Shown here one piece after another: positions 42,071-51,999 of a stretch of 64,000 nucleotides of DNA; positions within the stretch are counted from its first letter, which is position 1, and each line of letters opens with the position of its first letter. The notes under the pieces are model-generated. The model was not told the origin of the DNA. It did not search any database and saw only the letters and a program-made list of their open reading frames with translations. The stretch is from Alistipes sp. (GTDB lineage: Bacteria > Bacteroidota > Bacteroidia > Bacteroidales > Rikenellaceae): the NCBI GenBank assembly GCA_017465055.1, contig JAFTWZ010000001.1, positions 119,046 to 183,045 of the forward strand, read 5' to 3'. Both the position numbers and the translations under genes were made by a program.

Positions 42071-43216
42071 TTGGAGAATCGTAAGCTAAAAATAGCCATC
42101 GTAGGCCCAGCACACCCCTATCGCGGTGGTTTGGCATCGATAATGGAGAGTATGGCCCGCGAGTTTCAGTCGCGAGGCTACGAGGTAGACATCCTCACCT
42201 TCACACTTCAATACCCCAAGCTGCTCTTCCCAGGCAAGAGCCAGACCGTCGACACCCCAGCGCCTCGCGACCTAAAGATTCGCCGCCGAGTGTCGACCGT
42301 AAACCCGCTCTCGTGGATAAGCGTGGGACGCGAGCTACGCAACGCCCGTCCCGACATAGTGCTGATGAAGTACTGGACACCATTTATGGCGCCCTGTTTT
42401 GGCACCATAGCACGCATAGCACGTGGCAATGGCCACACTAAGGTACTCTGCCAGATAGACAACGTAGAGCCTCACGAGAGCCATATAACGGACCACCTCT
42501 TTAACCGCTACTTCCTCGGCTCGATGGATGGCTTTATCTATATGTCTGAGCAGGTGCACCGCGAGCTTACGGCCTACACCTCGAGGCCTGCGTTATTCTC
42601 TCCACACCCTATGTTCGAGAACTTTGGAGCGCGAAGTTCACGCAAGGAGGCCTGCGAACGCTTAGGTCTCGACCCCGGCGTGCACTACACAATGTTTTTC
42701 GGTCTTATACGCGACTACAAGGGGTTAGACACGCTACTTGAGGCGTGGCACGACTTCCGCCGCGAGGGACATAAGCTACTCATCGCTGGAGAGTTCTATG
42801 CCTCGCGCAGTAAGTATATCGATATCATCGAGCGCCTCGGCCTCGAGGAGGATATCGTGTTGCACGACTACTTCATCCCCGACCACAACGTGCGCCACTA
42901 CTTCTCAGTGGCCGACTGCGTAGTACTCCCCTACAAGACGGCGACGCAGAGTGGCGTGACGCAGATATGCTACAACTTCTGCACCCCAGTTATAGTCACC
43001 GACGTTGGTGGCCTTGCTGAGATAGTCCCCGATGGACGTGTCGGCTATGTATGTCCGCCTACCAAAGAGGGTGTTTTAGAGTCGTTAGAGCGCATATATA
43101 CTGGCGATACGCTCCGCACCTTCGCCGATGCTATGGTCGAGGAGCGCAAACGTTTCTCGTGGCGCGCTATGTGCGACAAGATTGAGGCTCTCTACGACAC
43201 CACACTCAAGGAGTAG
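42071..43216 (+). CDS. Family 4-type glycosyltransferase
   Basis: A 381-residue GT-B enzyme. The N-terminal domain starts LKIAIVGPAHPYRGGLASIM. The C-terminal donor domain begins near 205 (YTMFFGLIRDYKGLDTLLEA) and includes DYFIPDHNVRHYFSVADCVV and TDVGGLAEIVPDGRVGYVC, typical of GT4. The start is TTG; no ATG is available before the conserved first strand. The acceptor is unknown; it is co-transcribed with an acyl-ACP thioesterase gene. Confidence 0.88.
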   Translation: MENRKLKIAIVGPAHPYRGGLASIMESMAREFQSRGYEVDILTFTLQYPKLLFPGKSQTVDTPAPRDLKIRRRVSTVNPLSWISVGRELRNARPDIVLMKYWTPFMAPCFGTIARIARGNGHTKVLCQIDNVEPHESHITDHLFNRYFLGSMDGFIYMSEQVHRELTAYTSRPALFSPHPMFENFGARSSRKEACERLGLDPGVHYTMFFGLIRDYKGLDTLLEAWHDFRREGHKLLIAGEFYASRSKYIDIIERLGLEEDIVLHDYFIPDHNVRHYFSVADCVVLPYKTATQSGVTQICYNFCTPVIVTDVGGLAEIVPDGRVGYVCPPTKEGVLESLERIYTGDTLRTFADAMVEERKRFSWRAMCDKIEALYDTTLKE

Positions 43217-43269
43217 CAATAAAGCAGGCTGATCGGCACGATTAAAAGCGTGGTCGCTAAACTCCCGAA

Positions 43270-43490
43270 ACTCCTTTAGCTCCCTACAATCCTCAGAATG
43301 GATGTGGGTTACGATGGGTTATAATGAGTTACTATGGGGTACTATGACTGCAAGGACGGCGCGTTAAAACGCCTCCCTAACCTCCCTAACCTCCCTAATC
43401 TCCCTAACCTCCCTACAAACCTCAGCTTGCGCGTTAATGCGTTATCTCCGCCGCTCACTGCAACCAGCTCTCCCACTGCCCTTTCAACGC
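43270..43490. repeat. Family C element, copy 7
   Basis: Units of GGGTTACGAT/GGGTTATAAT/GAGTTACTAT form the left arm. A GGCGCGTTAAAACGCC palindromic core follows. The right side is six tandem units of CCTCCCTAA. Here the two arms are not complementary, unlike in other copies. No gene is seen in the 340-bp gap. Confidence 0.6.
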
Positions 43491-43500
43491 CCCCACCACA

Positions 43501-43528
43501 AAAAAGGGCCGGCTGAAGTAGCCGACCC
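43501..43528 (-). terminator. Terminator of the frd/sdh operon
   Basis: On the minus strand the stem GGGTCGGCT/AGCCGGCCC (one mismatch) with a 5-nt loop is followed by a T-run. Confidence 0.8.
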
Positions 43529-43559
43529 TGAGCATATTGCTATATATCCCTCCGAGGGA

Positions 43560-44303
43560 TTAGTCCTGGAGCTTCGCAGCCAAGAACTCACGGTTGAGAC
43601 GTGCGATGTGTGCGATAGAGATTGACTTAGGGCACTGAGCCTGGCAAGCACCTGTGTTAGTACAGTTACCGAAACCGAGCTCGTCCATCTTAGCAACCAT
43701 CGACTTAGCACGACGTGCACCCTCTACGCGGCCCTGAGGCAGCTTAGCGAGCGACGATACGCGAGCAGCAACGAACAACATTGCCGAGCCGTTCTTACAA
43801 GTAGCAGCACAAGCACCACAACCTACGCAAGCAGCAGCATCCATAGACTCATCAGCATCGGCCTTAGGAATAGGAATAGCATTACCATCGGGTACAGAGT
43901 TGGTGCGCACCGATACGAAACCACCAGCCTGCAAAATCTTATCGTAAGCCGAACGGTCAACAACCAAGTCGCGGATTACGGGGAAAGCTGCCGAGCGCCA
44001 AGGCTCGATAGTGATAGTCGAGCCATCCTCGAACTTACGCATATACATCTGGCAAGTTGTAACAGCCTGCGATGGGCCGTGAGCGTGGCCATTGATATGC
44101 ATTGAGCACATACCGCAGATACCCTCGCGGCAGTCGTGGTCGAAGGCTACGGGCTCCTTACCTGCGTGGATAAGGTCGTTGTTGAGGATGTCCATCATCT
44201 CGAGGAACGACGTGTCGGCCGAGATATTCTCAACCTTGTAGGTCTCGAATGCACCCTGTGACTTAGCGTCTCTTTGACGCCATATCTTTAATGTAAAATT
44301 CAT
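43560..44303 (-). CDS. frdB: Succinate dehydrogenase/fumarate reductase iron-sulfur subunit
   Basis: A 247-residue iron-sulfur protein passing electrons between the quinone site and FAD. A [2Fe-2S] ligand set sits in [12 protein letters not shown] with a later Cys in TTCQMYM. Two more Cys clusters, [14 protein letters not shown] and [15 protein letters not shown], hold the [4Fe-4S] and [3Fe-4S] centres. It is last gene of the three-gene operon. In Bacteroidales this complex works mainly as fumarate reductase in anaerobic respiration. Confidence 0.95.
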   Translation of the reverse strand: MNFTLKIWRQRDAKSQGAFETYKVENISADTSFLEMMDILNNDLIHAGKEPVAFDHDCREGICGMCSMHINGHAHGPSQAVTTCQMYMRKFEDGSTITIEPWRSAAFPVIRDLVVDRSAYDKILQAGGFVSVRTNSVPDGNAIPIPKADADESMDAAACVGCGACAATCKNGSAMLFVAARVSSLAKLPQGRVEGARRAKSMVAKMDELGFGNCTNTGACQAQCPKSISIAHIARLNREFLAAKLQD

Positions 44304-44335
44304 AATCTCTCTTTATTAAAGGTTAACGTCAAAAA

Positions 44336-46282
44336 TTAGTCTTTGTAGTTACGCTGTGCACGGTGTACGAACTCGTAGTCGAGAGGCTCGATGGTCATCT
44401 CAGGCACATTGTCGATGCCCTTGTACTCCCACACTGCGGCATAAGCGAACTTGTCGTCGTGACGCAAAGCCTCGCCATCCTCGGTCTGGTGCTCCGAGCG
44501 GAAGTGGCCACCACAAGACTCCTCACGGTTGAGGGCGTCGCGTGCCATAAGCTCACCGAGCTCGAGGAAGTCCTCGAGACGAAGAGCCTTCTCAAGCTCA
44601 ACGTTGAACGACTCGTTGTCGCCTACCAACTTAAGATCCTTGTAGAACTCCTTACGAAGTGCCTGAATCTCGACGATAGCCCTCTCCAAAGACTCCTTAG
44701 TACGAGCCATACCTACGTTGTCCCACATAATGAGACCGAGACGCTTGTGGATATCGTCTACTGACTGGTTACCCTTGATTGCGAAGAGACGCTCGATACG
44801 TGCGCGAACGCCAGCCTCAGCCTCATCGAAGGCCTTAGTGTCGGTCTTAACCTTTGGCGCCTGAATCTTCTTCGAGAGGTAGTCGCCAATGGTGTAAGGC
44901 AATACGAAGTAACCGTCGGCCAAGCCCTGCATAAGAGCCGAAGCACCGAGGCGGTTAGCACCGTGATCTGAGAAGTTAGCCTCACCGATAGCGTACAAGC
45001 CAGGGATAGTGGTCATAAGGTTGTAGTCTACCCAGATACCACCCATTGTGTAGTGTACGGCAGGGAATATCTGCATAGGCTGCTCGTAAGGGTTCACGTC
45101 GGTGATCTCCTCGTACATATCAAAGAGGTTACCGTAACGCTGCTTGATAGTCTCCTTACCGAGGCGCTCGATAGCGGTCTTGAAGTCGAGGAATACGGCC
45201 AAACCAGTCTCGTTTACGCCGTAGCCAGCATCGCAACGCTCCTTAGCGGCACGCGAAGCAACGTCACGTGGCACGAGGTTACCGAAGGCTGGGTAACGAC
45301 GCTCGAGGTAGTAGTCGCGATCCTGCTCAGCGATATCTGATGGGAGCTTAGTACCCTTGCGGATAGCCTCCACGTCCTCCATCTTCTTAGGCACCCAGAT
45401 ACGGCCGTCGTTACGCAACGACTCCGACATAAGCGTGAGCTTAGACTGCTGAGTACCGTGTACTGGGATACAGGTAGGGTGAATCTGCGTAAAGCAAGGA
45501 TTAGCGAAACCTGCGCCCTTGCGGTAGCACTGGAATGCTGCCGAGCCGTTCGATGCCATAGCGTTTGTCGAGAGGAAGAATACGTTACCGTATCCACCTG
45601 TAGCGATAACTACGGCGTGAGCACCGTGACGCTCAATCTCGCCAGTCACGAGGTTACGAGCGATGATACCGCAAGCCTCGCCATTCTCGATAACGATGTC
45701 GAGCATCTCGTGGCGAGGATATGACTTTACAGAGCCAGCGGCGATCTCCTTGTTGAGGGCAGCATAAGCACCCAAGAGGAGCTGCTGGCCGGTCTGACCA
45801 CGAGCGTAGAACGTACGCGATACCTGTGCACCACCGAACGAACGGTTAGCCAACAAGCCGCCGTACTCACGAGCGAAAGGAACACCCTGAGCTACGCACT
45901 GGTCGATGATAAGGTTTGACACCTCAGCGAGACGATATACGTTAGCCTCGCGAGCGCGGTAGTCACCACCCTTGATAGTATCGTAGAAGAGGCGATAGAT
46001 AGAGTCGTTATCGTTCTGGTAGTTCTTCGCAGCGTTGATACCGCCCTGAGCGGCGATAGAGTGAGCGCGGCGAGGAGAGTCCGAGATACAGAAGATCTTG
46101 ACGTTGTAGCCGAGCTCGCCGAGTGAAGCAGCTGCAGAGGCGCCACCGAGACCAGTACCTACCACGATGATATCCAACTTACGCTTATTTGCTGGGCTAA
46201 CGACCTTAATAGCCGCTTTATGGTTGCTCCACTTCTGGGCCAACTCGCCAGCAGGCGTTTTAGCATCTAATTTATAAGCCAT
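44336..46282 (-). CDS. frdA: Succinate dehydrogenase/fumarate reductase flavoprotein
   Basis: A 648-residue catalytic subunit with covalently bound FAD. The dinucleotide fold is [20 protein letters not shown]; the FAD-linked His lies in [17 protein letters not shown]. Substrate-site elements include [10 protein letters not shown], a capping domain, and [12 protein letters not shown] with [19 protein letters not shown]. The length matches the Bacteroidota/Wolinella-like type (about 640-660). It lies between the cytochrome b and iron-sulfur subunit genes with gaps of about 35 bp. Confidence 0.96.
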   Translation of the reverse strand: MAYKLDAKTPAGELAQKWSNHKAAIKVVSPANKRKLDIIVVGTGLGGASAAASLGELGYNVKIFCISDSPRRAHSIAAQGGINAAKNYQNDNDSIYRLFYDTIKGGDYRAREANVYRLAEVSNLIIDQCVAQGVPFAREYGGLLANRSFGGAQVSRTFYARGQTGQQLLLGAYAALNKEIAAGSVKSYPRHEMLDIVIENGEACGIIARNLVTGEIERHGAHAVVIATGGYGNVFFLSTNAMASNGSAAFQCYRKGAGFANPCFTQIHPTCIPVHGTQQSKLTLMSESLRNDGRIWVPKKMEDVEAIRKGTKLPSDIAEQDRDYYLERRYPAFGNLVPRDVASRAAKERCDAGYGVNETGLAVFLDFKTAIERLGKETIKQRYGNLFDMYEEITDVNPYEQPMQIFPAVHYTMGGIWVDYNLMTTIPGLYAIGEANFSDHGANRLGASALMQGLADGYFVLPYTIGDYLSKKIQAPKVKTDTKAFDEAEAGVRARIERLFAIKGNQSVDDIHKRLGLIMWDNVGMARTKESLERAIVEIQALRKEFYKDLKLVGDNESFNVELEKALRLEDFLELGELMARDALNREESCGGHFRSEHQTEDGEALRHDDKFAYAAVWEYKGIDNVPEMTIEPLDYEFVHRAQRNYKD

Positions 46283-46318
46283 AACTATTTAGTATTTTAT
46301 TGTTTGTCGATGGGATTA

Positions 46319-47041
46319 TTATGCAGCCACGAGGAGTGACTCGATAAGCTGTGGAGTGCTTACAAGGTAGCAGTAAACAGCAACTACGGCAAAGCCGAGG
46401 AAGATGAGTGTTGCCACGATGTTAGCCAAGCACTTGAGGCGTGGATACCAGGTGTCGTTAGCAAATCCAGCGGTCTGGAACATAGACCATACGCCGTGAG
46501 TGAGGTGGAACCAGAGAGCAGCGAACCATACGATGTAGAGCACTACGTTGTACCACTTCGAGAAGGTGATCATCATCAGTGCAGCGCCGTTTGTAGCAGC
46601 TACCTCATAACCCTCTACCAAAGCGGCGTGGTGGCCCATAATCTCCACGAGCTGCATCTTCGACCAGAAGTGTACGAGGTGGAGGCCAAGACCGAGAATA
46701 ACGATAACGCCCAACACGAGCATATTCTTCGATGCCCAGCTCACACCCTTCTCCTGCACGGTTACAGCGTAGCGCTGCTTGCCGCGAGCACGATAGTTGT
46801 CGATAGTGAGGATGAAGGCATAGACGAAGTGAACAACTACGCCAGCAGCGAGGATAACGGTAGCAGCGAGTGCGTACCAGTTAGCTCCGAGGAACTCACA
46901 GACAGCGTTGTACGCCGAGTGGCTGAAAAGCATTGTGAGGTTCATTGACATATGGAAAAGAATAAAGAGCACAAGGAAACATCCTGTGATACTCATAACA
47001 AGCTTCTTTCCCACCGATGAATTAGTTAAAAAACAGCTCAT
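46319..47041 (-). CDS. frdC: Succinate dehydrogenase/fumarate reductase cytochrome b
   Basis: A 240-residue di-haem membrane anchor with five hydrophobic segments. His residues in ILFHMSMNL, VVHFVYAF, LHLVHFW and FHLTHGVW are the likely haem ligands. It matches the Wolinella-type single-subunit cytochrome b558 (VGKKLVMSITGCFLVLFILF start). First gene of the frdCAB operon; it links the menaquinone pool to the iron-sulfur subunit. Confidence 0.94.
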   Translation of the reverse strand: MSCFLTNSSVGKKLVMSITGCFLVLFILFHMSMNLTMLFSHSAYNAVCEFLGANWYALAATVILAAGVVVHFVYAFILTIDNYRARGKQRYAVTVQEKGVSWASKNMLVLGVIVILGLGLHLVHFWSKMQLVEIMGHHAALVEGYEVAATNGAALMMITFSKWYNVVLYIVWFAALWFHLTHGVWSMFQTAGFANDTWYPRLKCLANIVATLIFLGFAVVAVYCYLVSTPQLIESLLVAA

Positions 47042-47137
47042 AGTGTAAAAATTTTAGTTATATTTGTAAATAGTTTTGTCGATTTAGTTTTCAAACGATA
47101 AAACATACTGCGCCGCCAAACGCAGTAAACGCTACCG

Positions 47138-47145
47138 CAAAGATA
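47138..47145 (-). promoter_or_regulatory. Promoter box of frdCAB
   Basis: Minus-strand TATCTTTG, with a leader of about 90 nt. Confidence 0.6.
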
Positions 47146-47243
47146 AGAATTGTTTGCATAATAACAATACCAAACAGACAATTTTTGTGCTTTTCGGCAG
47201 GTTATTTTATATAATGTATCACTTTTCTTGCTGTTGTTAGGCG

Positions 47244-47804
47244 ATGGCGAGACCAAATTTTCGATTTATGGAGGAGAAACTTACTATCCGTCGCGAGGTG
47301 CGCTCTCGCATCAAGGCTATGAGCTCGGAGGAAAAACTTAGCGCTGCGCGGGCTATCTTTCGCGCCGTGGAGCTTAGCGACGAGTTTCGCGCGGCAGGGT
47401 GCGTGGCGCTCTTCTGCGCTATGCACGACGAGGTACCCACGCACGACACCCTACTGCGCTGGCGCGATATGGGCAAGCGCGTTGTTGTGCCACGTGTCGA
47501 GGGCGATGTTATGCGCTTCTACGACTACTCTCCCGAGGCTATGACTATCGGAGCTTTCGGCATCGAGGAGCCTATGGGTGGTCGCGAGGTCGAGGCATCG
47601 GCTATCGACCTAATCATCGTTCCGGCACGCGCCTTCACTGGCGAGGGTGTGCGCTTAGGCCGTGGCGGAGGCTTCTACGATAAGTATATGTCGCTTGCTA
47701 CGTTCCGCGCCTTCAAGATAGGCGTCGCCTTCGAGTGCCAGATGTTCGACTCGCTCCCCTGCGACCAGCACGACATCTTGGTCGACCGAGTAGTCTGGGC
47801 ATAG
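47244..47804 (+). CDS. 5-formyltetrahydrofolate cyclo-ligase
   Basis: A 186-residue enzyme turning 5-formyl-THF into 5,10-methenyl-THF with ATP. Evidence: VALFCAMHDEVPTHDTLLRW, IDLIIVPARAFTGEGVRLGR and GGGFYDKYMSLA, the characteristic nucleotide/folate loop. Start may be the ATG eight codons later (MEEKLTIRREV), which fits alignments slightly better. It is divergent from the frd operon. Length is standard. Confidence 0.88.
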   Translation: MARPNFRFMEEKLTIRREVRSRIKAMSSEEKLSAARAIFRAVELSDEFRAAGCVALFCAMHDEVPTHDTLLRWRDMGKRVVVPRVEGDVMRFYDYSPEAMTIGAFGIEEPMGGREVEASAIDLIIVPARAFTGEGVRLGRGGGFYDKYMSLATFRAFKIGVAFECQMFDSLPCDQHDILVDRVVWA

Positions 47805-47902
47805 AGGCGCTGTAAACCCTCTATATATTATATAAGGTAAGAGCTGCCACGCGCTGCAATAAATACGACTTATAGTCCAATTCTTTTCTAAATGGGAATT
47901 TA

Positions 47903-47910
47903 CCCCCCCC
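47903..47910. repeat. C8 homopolymer tract
   Basis: Eight consecutive C residues in AT-rich DNA between the cyclo-ligase gene and the promoter of fimbrillin-like gene 2. Confidence 0.8.
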
Positions 47911-47980
47911 TATAATTTTTGCATAAAGACCATATTTATCCACCCGAACGTTTTGGGGCAAAAATTATTGGGGAAGAGTG

Positions 47981-48011
47981 TTGGAAGTTTGTGAAATTTT
48001 TCCTATATTTG
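47981..48011 (+). promoter_or_regulatory. Promoter of fimbrillin-like gene 2
   Basis: TTGG and TATATTTG boxes 19 bp apart. A leader of about 370 nt follows, much longer than usual. Confidence 0.65.
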
Positions 48012-48388
48012 CTCAGAATTCCATAACAAAAACATTTAGAGAAGTGCAACAAACTGGAGCAAATAACGTAGTTATCGTCCCTACCCGACGCATCGGGGGG
48101 GGGGATTTTGCATTCTCTATCAACAGGTTACGAGTCGACTAAATTATCTACGACCGACATATTAGCCAATAGCCACCTTACGCCACCAGGTGTTGGGTGC
48201 TTTGTCGTGTAGCTATACGTAAGCTGCGCGACAATTTGCACACTTTTTGGTATATGTAATTTTTATATCCAAAAAATGCTTACACGATAAAAATTTTTGA
48301 TTTTACATATTTGTTTTTTTTGAAATCAGAGATACTGAACATAAACACCAAAACACTTTATTTTTTTTAACATCTATTTTTAACAATT
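48012..48388 (+). other. Long leader of fimbrillin-like gene 2 with G10 tract
   Basis: No gene. A run of ten G (48095-48104) sits about 85 nt after the predicted transcription start. Further on, TGTCGTG-TAGC pairs imperfectly with GCTGCGCGACA (about 48200-48232), and a CATATTTG near 48306 could be a second, weaker promoter box. The G-tract could vary in length by slippage. Confidence 0.5.
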
Positions 48389-51300
48389 ATGAAAGCGAGA
48401 TTTTTAGCTCTTGCGGCATTGGTGCTCGGATTGGCATCGTGCCAGAACGACTTCGAGGCTGGCAACATCGTTGCTGGTGGCGAGGTTGACTTCCAGCTTT
48501 CTGTCGGCGCTGACGAGCTTGCAACACGTGCAGGCAAGGATGGCAACGACACGCTGAACGGTTGGAATAGCGCCTATGGTGCTATAGATTATCTTAAGGC
48601 AGAGGCAGACGTTCTCCGCGTTGATTGGACCGATGTAGACCTTCGTTACACTTTGGAGGTATACGATGTTGAGGATGATGGTACTGGTAACAAGGTGGTC
48701 ACTAACCTTGTCCCAGTTAAGGATCGTCAGGTTAAGATTGTTGATGCTTACGAGCCTGTAGTATTCGACCTTCGCCTTGTTCCTAACCGCGACTACCGTT
48801 TCGTTGTATTCGCTGACTTCGTTGCGCAGGGTGCTACTGCTAATCCTACTGTGGATGACCAGGCTAATATTGGTCTCCGCCACACCATCGGCAATACTTT
48901 GCAGGAGATCACTGTAAAGGAGAATGATGACGATGACAAGAGGCTTAACGACGAGGTTGCCGATGCTTACTTCGCATTTGAGGATATCAAGATTACCAAC
49001 TCAAATGCTCAGAATATGGTTCTTCGCCGTCCTTATGGTAAGCTCCGCGTTATCGCTACTGACCTTGCAGAGCTTAACCTCAACGTTGAGCCTAACAAGG
49101 TAAAGGTTACCTACACATCAGCTGCTAACCCTAACAAGTTCAACGCTGTAACTGGCGAGATTGAGGTTGATAACACTCCTATTGAGTACGTTATCAACTA
49201 CGATAGTAAGGCTGGCAAGACCTCTTTGGCAAACTACACCTACACTGAGGGTTACGATGCTAAGACTGTACAGAATGCTAACAATGAGACTCGTCACTCT
49301 CACATCACACTCTTTACTGACTATATCCTTGCCGAGGCAGAGCAGAATCCTATCAACTTCAAGATGGAGGTATTCGACCGCGATGGTGGTATCATCAAGG
49401 AGACTACGTTCAACACTGCTATCCCAGTTCAGCGTAACTACCTCACTACTGTTATCGGTAATGTGTTGACTACTGCTACTGAGATTGATGTACGCATCGA
49501 CGATAACTTCGCTGATGAGAATGGCGAGCCACAGCTTCACACTATTCTCGAGACTTTGATCAATGGTGGTGAGTTCACTCTTACTGAGGACCTCGAGATC
49601 AATGTTCCTACAACATTGACTGGCGATGCTATCATCAACCTCAATGGTCACAAGCTTACCTATACTATCCCAGCTGATTGCGAGGATAAGACTTCATATA
49701 TGATTATGACTCGCGTTGCTAATGGCTCTTCACTTACGTTCGTAGGCGATGGCGATGTTGTTTCTGATGGCTACATCGCTTCAGCTAACGAGGGTGGTAA
49801 GGTATATGTTAACGGTGGTAACTACTCGGGCGACACTTGCACACTCTTCCAGGCTAATGGTGGCGAGGTTTACATCTATGGTGGCGAGTTTAAGGCTGAT
49901 GAGTACAATGGCGACTATCGCTATACTCTTAACCACGTAGATAGCAAGAAGAACGTAGGTAAGATCGAGGTTACTGGCGGTAAGTTCTACAAGTACGATC
50001 CAGCTCAGAGTGCATCTGAGAACCCCGTAATGGACTTCGTTCCTAAGGGCTTCGGTGCTTATCCAGAGGGTGATTGGTATGTTGTAAAGCCAGTTTCTGA
50101 GGCTAATTACACAGCAAAACTCGGAAGTAGCAATAGTGGAAAAACAAGCGATTATGTAAAGTCTCTTATCGTTGCTATCTTCCACAATGGTGGTGAGCTT
50201 ACTATCGAGCGCAATGTAAATAATTATAATGATGTTGCCACTTTCAATAAGGCTCTTATCGCTGCTAAGGGAGATGTTGTACTTAACTTTACTGGAACAG
50301 ATTTGGCAGACGACGCATACCTTAAGGCTGACTACGTGTATGTTGAGAATAAGGTAGCTGCTCTTATCAGTGCACAGGATGGCACAACTGTCACTATCAA
50401 CGGTAATGGTAACATCGATGGTGGTGATGATGACTATGCTGTAGAGGCTCGTAACGGTGGTAAGGTTGTTCTTAACGGTGGTAATTACGTTGGTGCTGCA
50501 ACTGCTGTACAGTCTGCATACAATGGCGAGGTAACCATCAATGGTGGTACTTACTCGCTCAACGGCAACGTTGATACATTTGGCTACACTTACCTTCTCA
50601 ACCTCAAGGATAACACAAATGCTTCTATCAAGGTTTACGGTGGTAAGTTCAAGAAGTTCAACCCAATGGATAACGCTGCAGAGAATCCTAAGGTAAGCTT
50701 CTGCGCTGATGGTTGTTCAGTTTTCCATAATGATAATGGTGATTGGTTTGAGGTTTACTACGTAGGTGCTAACGTTACAATAGACGCTATTGTAAAAAAT
50801 ACTTCTGATCTTGAGAGCGCTTTGGCTGATGCTAACGTCAAGGTTATCTACCTTCTGAAGGACAAGTACCCAATTATCAAAGCTAAGAGCGAGATGACTA
50901 TCATCGGCTCTGCTGATGCTGAGGTAGGTTGCGTTGCACTTAATGGTGCTGACAAAGTAACTCTTATCAACATTGAGTTTGATGCTGCTGGTGCAGAGGT
51001 TGCCTATGATGGAAAGGGTAATGGAAAGCAGTATGCTAATATTCTCAGTGGCGATGTTAACAATAATGGAAGCGGTAGCGAGAACCTTGTAATCGATGGT
51101 TGCAAGTTCACTGGCACCTTTGCTAATGGCGGCGTTGCTATTGCTTTCACAGATCAGGGTCGTGGAAGTGGCCAGTCAGGTAATATCACCATTAAGAACT
51201 GTACTTTCGAGACAAAGAATGGTTACTACGACATCTACTGCCACTACTCAGGTAAGGGTGAGTTCGTTATCGAGAATAACGTCTTCAACTCTGAGATTCT

Positions 51301-51466
51301 CGGTTTACCAATCTACTTGGGTCGCTACCAGTCAAGCACTCCAGTTGTAGTTAAGGGCAACACATTCGCTCGTTGCGCTACCTTTGAAGATGCAGCATAT
51401 ATTCAGGCTCACAGCAACGCTTATAGTGTATCGTTTGATGCTTCAAACAACACATTTGCTAACTAA
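48389..51466 (+). CDS. Fimbrillin-like surface lipoprotein with beta-helix-like C-terminal part
   Basis: A 1025-residue lipoprotein (lipobox LASC, Cys 19). Residues to about 375 are a DUF6562 fimbrillin-like region paralogous to the gene at 8.9-12.5 kb: VDLRYTLEVYDVEDDGTGNK, FDLRLVPNRDYRFVVFADFV, LRRPYGKLRVIATDL. The rest is different: two copies of a repeated block (NGGKVYVNGGNYSGDT and NGGKVVLNGGNYVGAA, each followed by YGGEFKA/YGGKFKK segments) and then KNCTFETKNGYYDIYCHYSG, the periodic pattern of right-handed beta-helix proteins. It uses the same GCT/GTT/ACT-rich codons as ribosomal genes. Role inferred: surface adhesion or polymer interaction. Confidence 0.8.
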   Translation: MKARFLALAALVLGLASCQNDFEAGNIVAGGEVDFQLSVGADELATRAGKDGNDTLNGWNSAYGAIDYLKAEADVLRVDWTDVDLRYTLEVYDVEDDGTGNKVVTNLVPVKDRQVKIVDAYEPVVFDLRLVPNRDYRFVVFADFVAQGATANPTVDDQANIGLRHTIGNTLQEITVKENDDDDKRLNDEVADAYFAFEDIKITNSNAQNMVLRRPYGKLRVIATDLAELNLNVEPNKVKVTYTSAANPNKFNAVTGEIEVDNTPIEYVINYDSKAGKTSLANYTYTEGYDAKTVQNANNETRHSHITLFTDYILAEAEQNPINFKMEVFDRDGGIIKETTFNTAIPVQRNYLTTVIGNVLTTATEIDVRIDDNFADENGEPQLHTILETLINGGEFTLTEDLEINVPTTLTGDAIINLNGHKLTYTIPADCEDKTSYMIMTRVANGSSLTFVGDGDVVSDGYIASANEGGKVYVNGGNYSGDTCTLFQANGGEVYIYGGEFKADEYNGDYRYTLNHVDSKKNVGKIEVTGGKFYKYDPAQSASENPVMDFVPKGFGAYPEGDWYVVKPVSEANYTAKLGSSNSGKTSDYVKSLIVAIFHNGGELTIERNVNNYNDVATFNKALIAAKGDVVLNFTGTDLADDAYLKADYVYVENKVAALISAQDGTTVTINGNGNIDGGDDDYAVEARNGGKVVLNGGNYVGAATAVQSAYNGEVTINGGTYSLNGNVDTFGYTYLLNLKDNTNASIKVYGGKFKKFNPMDNAAENPKVSFCADGCSVFHNDNGDWFEVYYVGANVTIDAIVKNTSDLESALADANVKVIYLLKDKYPIIKAKSEMTIIGSADAEVGCVALNGADKVTLINIEFDAAGAEVAYDGKGNGKQYANILSGDVNNNGSGSENLVIDGCKFTGTFANGGVAIAFTDQGRGSGQSGNITIKNCTFETKNGYYDIYCHYSGKGEFVIENNVFNSEILGLPIYLGRYQSSTPVVVKGNTFARCATFEDAAYIQAHSNAYSVSFDASNNTFAN

Positions 51467-51488
51467 TTGTTATTAGCAATCAACTTTA

Positions 51489-51518
51489 GAGCAGCACTCC
51501 TCGGGGTGCTGCTCTTAT
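51489..51518 (+). terminator. Terminator of fimbrillin-like gene 2
   Basis: The stem GAGCAGCAC/GTGCTGCTC with inner TCC/GGG pairing, followed by TTATT. Confidence 0.85.
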
Positions 51519-51574
51519 TATATATATAGGTATAAGTAGTTTTGTTTGTCCTTGTGGACTGGGCTAATGTACGA

Positions 51575-51920
51575 TGAGGTGTTAAAGGGAAGGGTGCAGG
51601 CAGTGCGGGCTAAAGGGAGATTAGAGACAGCAGAGACAGCAGAGACAGCAGAGACAGCAGAGACAACAGAGACAACAAAACAGCAGAAACAGCAGAAACA
51701 GCAGAAACAGCAGAAACAGCAGAGACAGCAGAGACAGCAGAGACAGCAGAGACAGCAGAGACAGCAGAGACAGCAGAGAAATATGATACCCGACTTCGTT
51801 GTTGTCTCTTTCGTCCCTCTCGTCTCTCTCTTTCAACGGCTACGCCACAACCCATCAATCAGCCTGCTCCCTAAACTCTCTAATTTCTCTAAATTCCTTA
51901 AAACTATTTCACGCGCAAGC
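51575..51920. repeat. Composite family C element with GAGACAGCA array, copy 8
   Basis: The left is AAAGGGAGATTAGAGAC, then about 17 units of AGACAGCAG or AGAAACAGC (9 bp, 51627-51779). A middle of ATGATACCCGACTTCGTTG follows, then TCTCTTTCGTCCCTCTCGTC, and a right arm CTCCCTAAACTCTCTAATTT with CTCTAAATTCCTTA. The middle is the reverse complement of that at 17247-17393. Reading frames across it are low-complexity artefacts. Confidence 0.7.
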
Positions 51921-51999
51921 TAAAAACAAAATCCCCTGGCACAGCGACGTGATGTACCAGGGGGTAGTATCGCGTAGAGCGTTAGGCTCTAAACCGTGG

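Noticed and set aside
43270-43490. Complementary-arm hairpin in family C copy 7
   Set aside because: Here the left GGTTACTATG units and the right CCTCCCTAA units are not complementary, so this copy does not support the paired-arm model.
51546-51923. A 125-residue Glu/Thr/Gln-repeat protein
   Set aside because: It is the translation of the GAGACAGCA array; all six frames stay open because the unit lacks stop codons. No promoter or homologous context.
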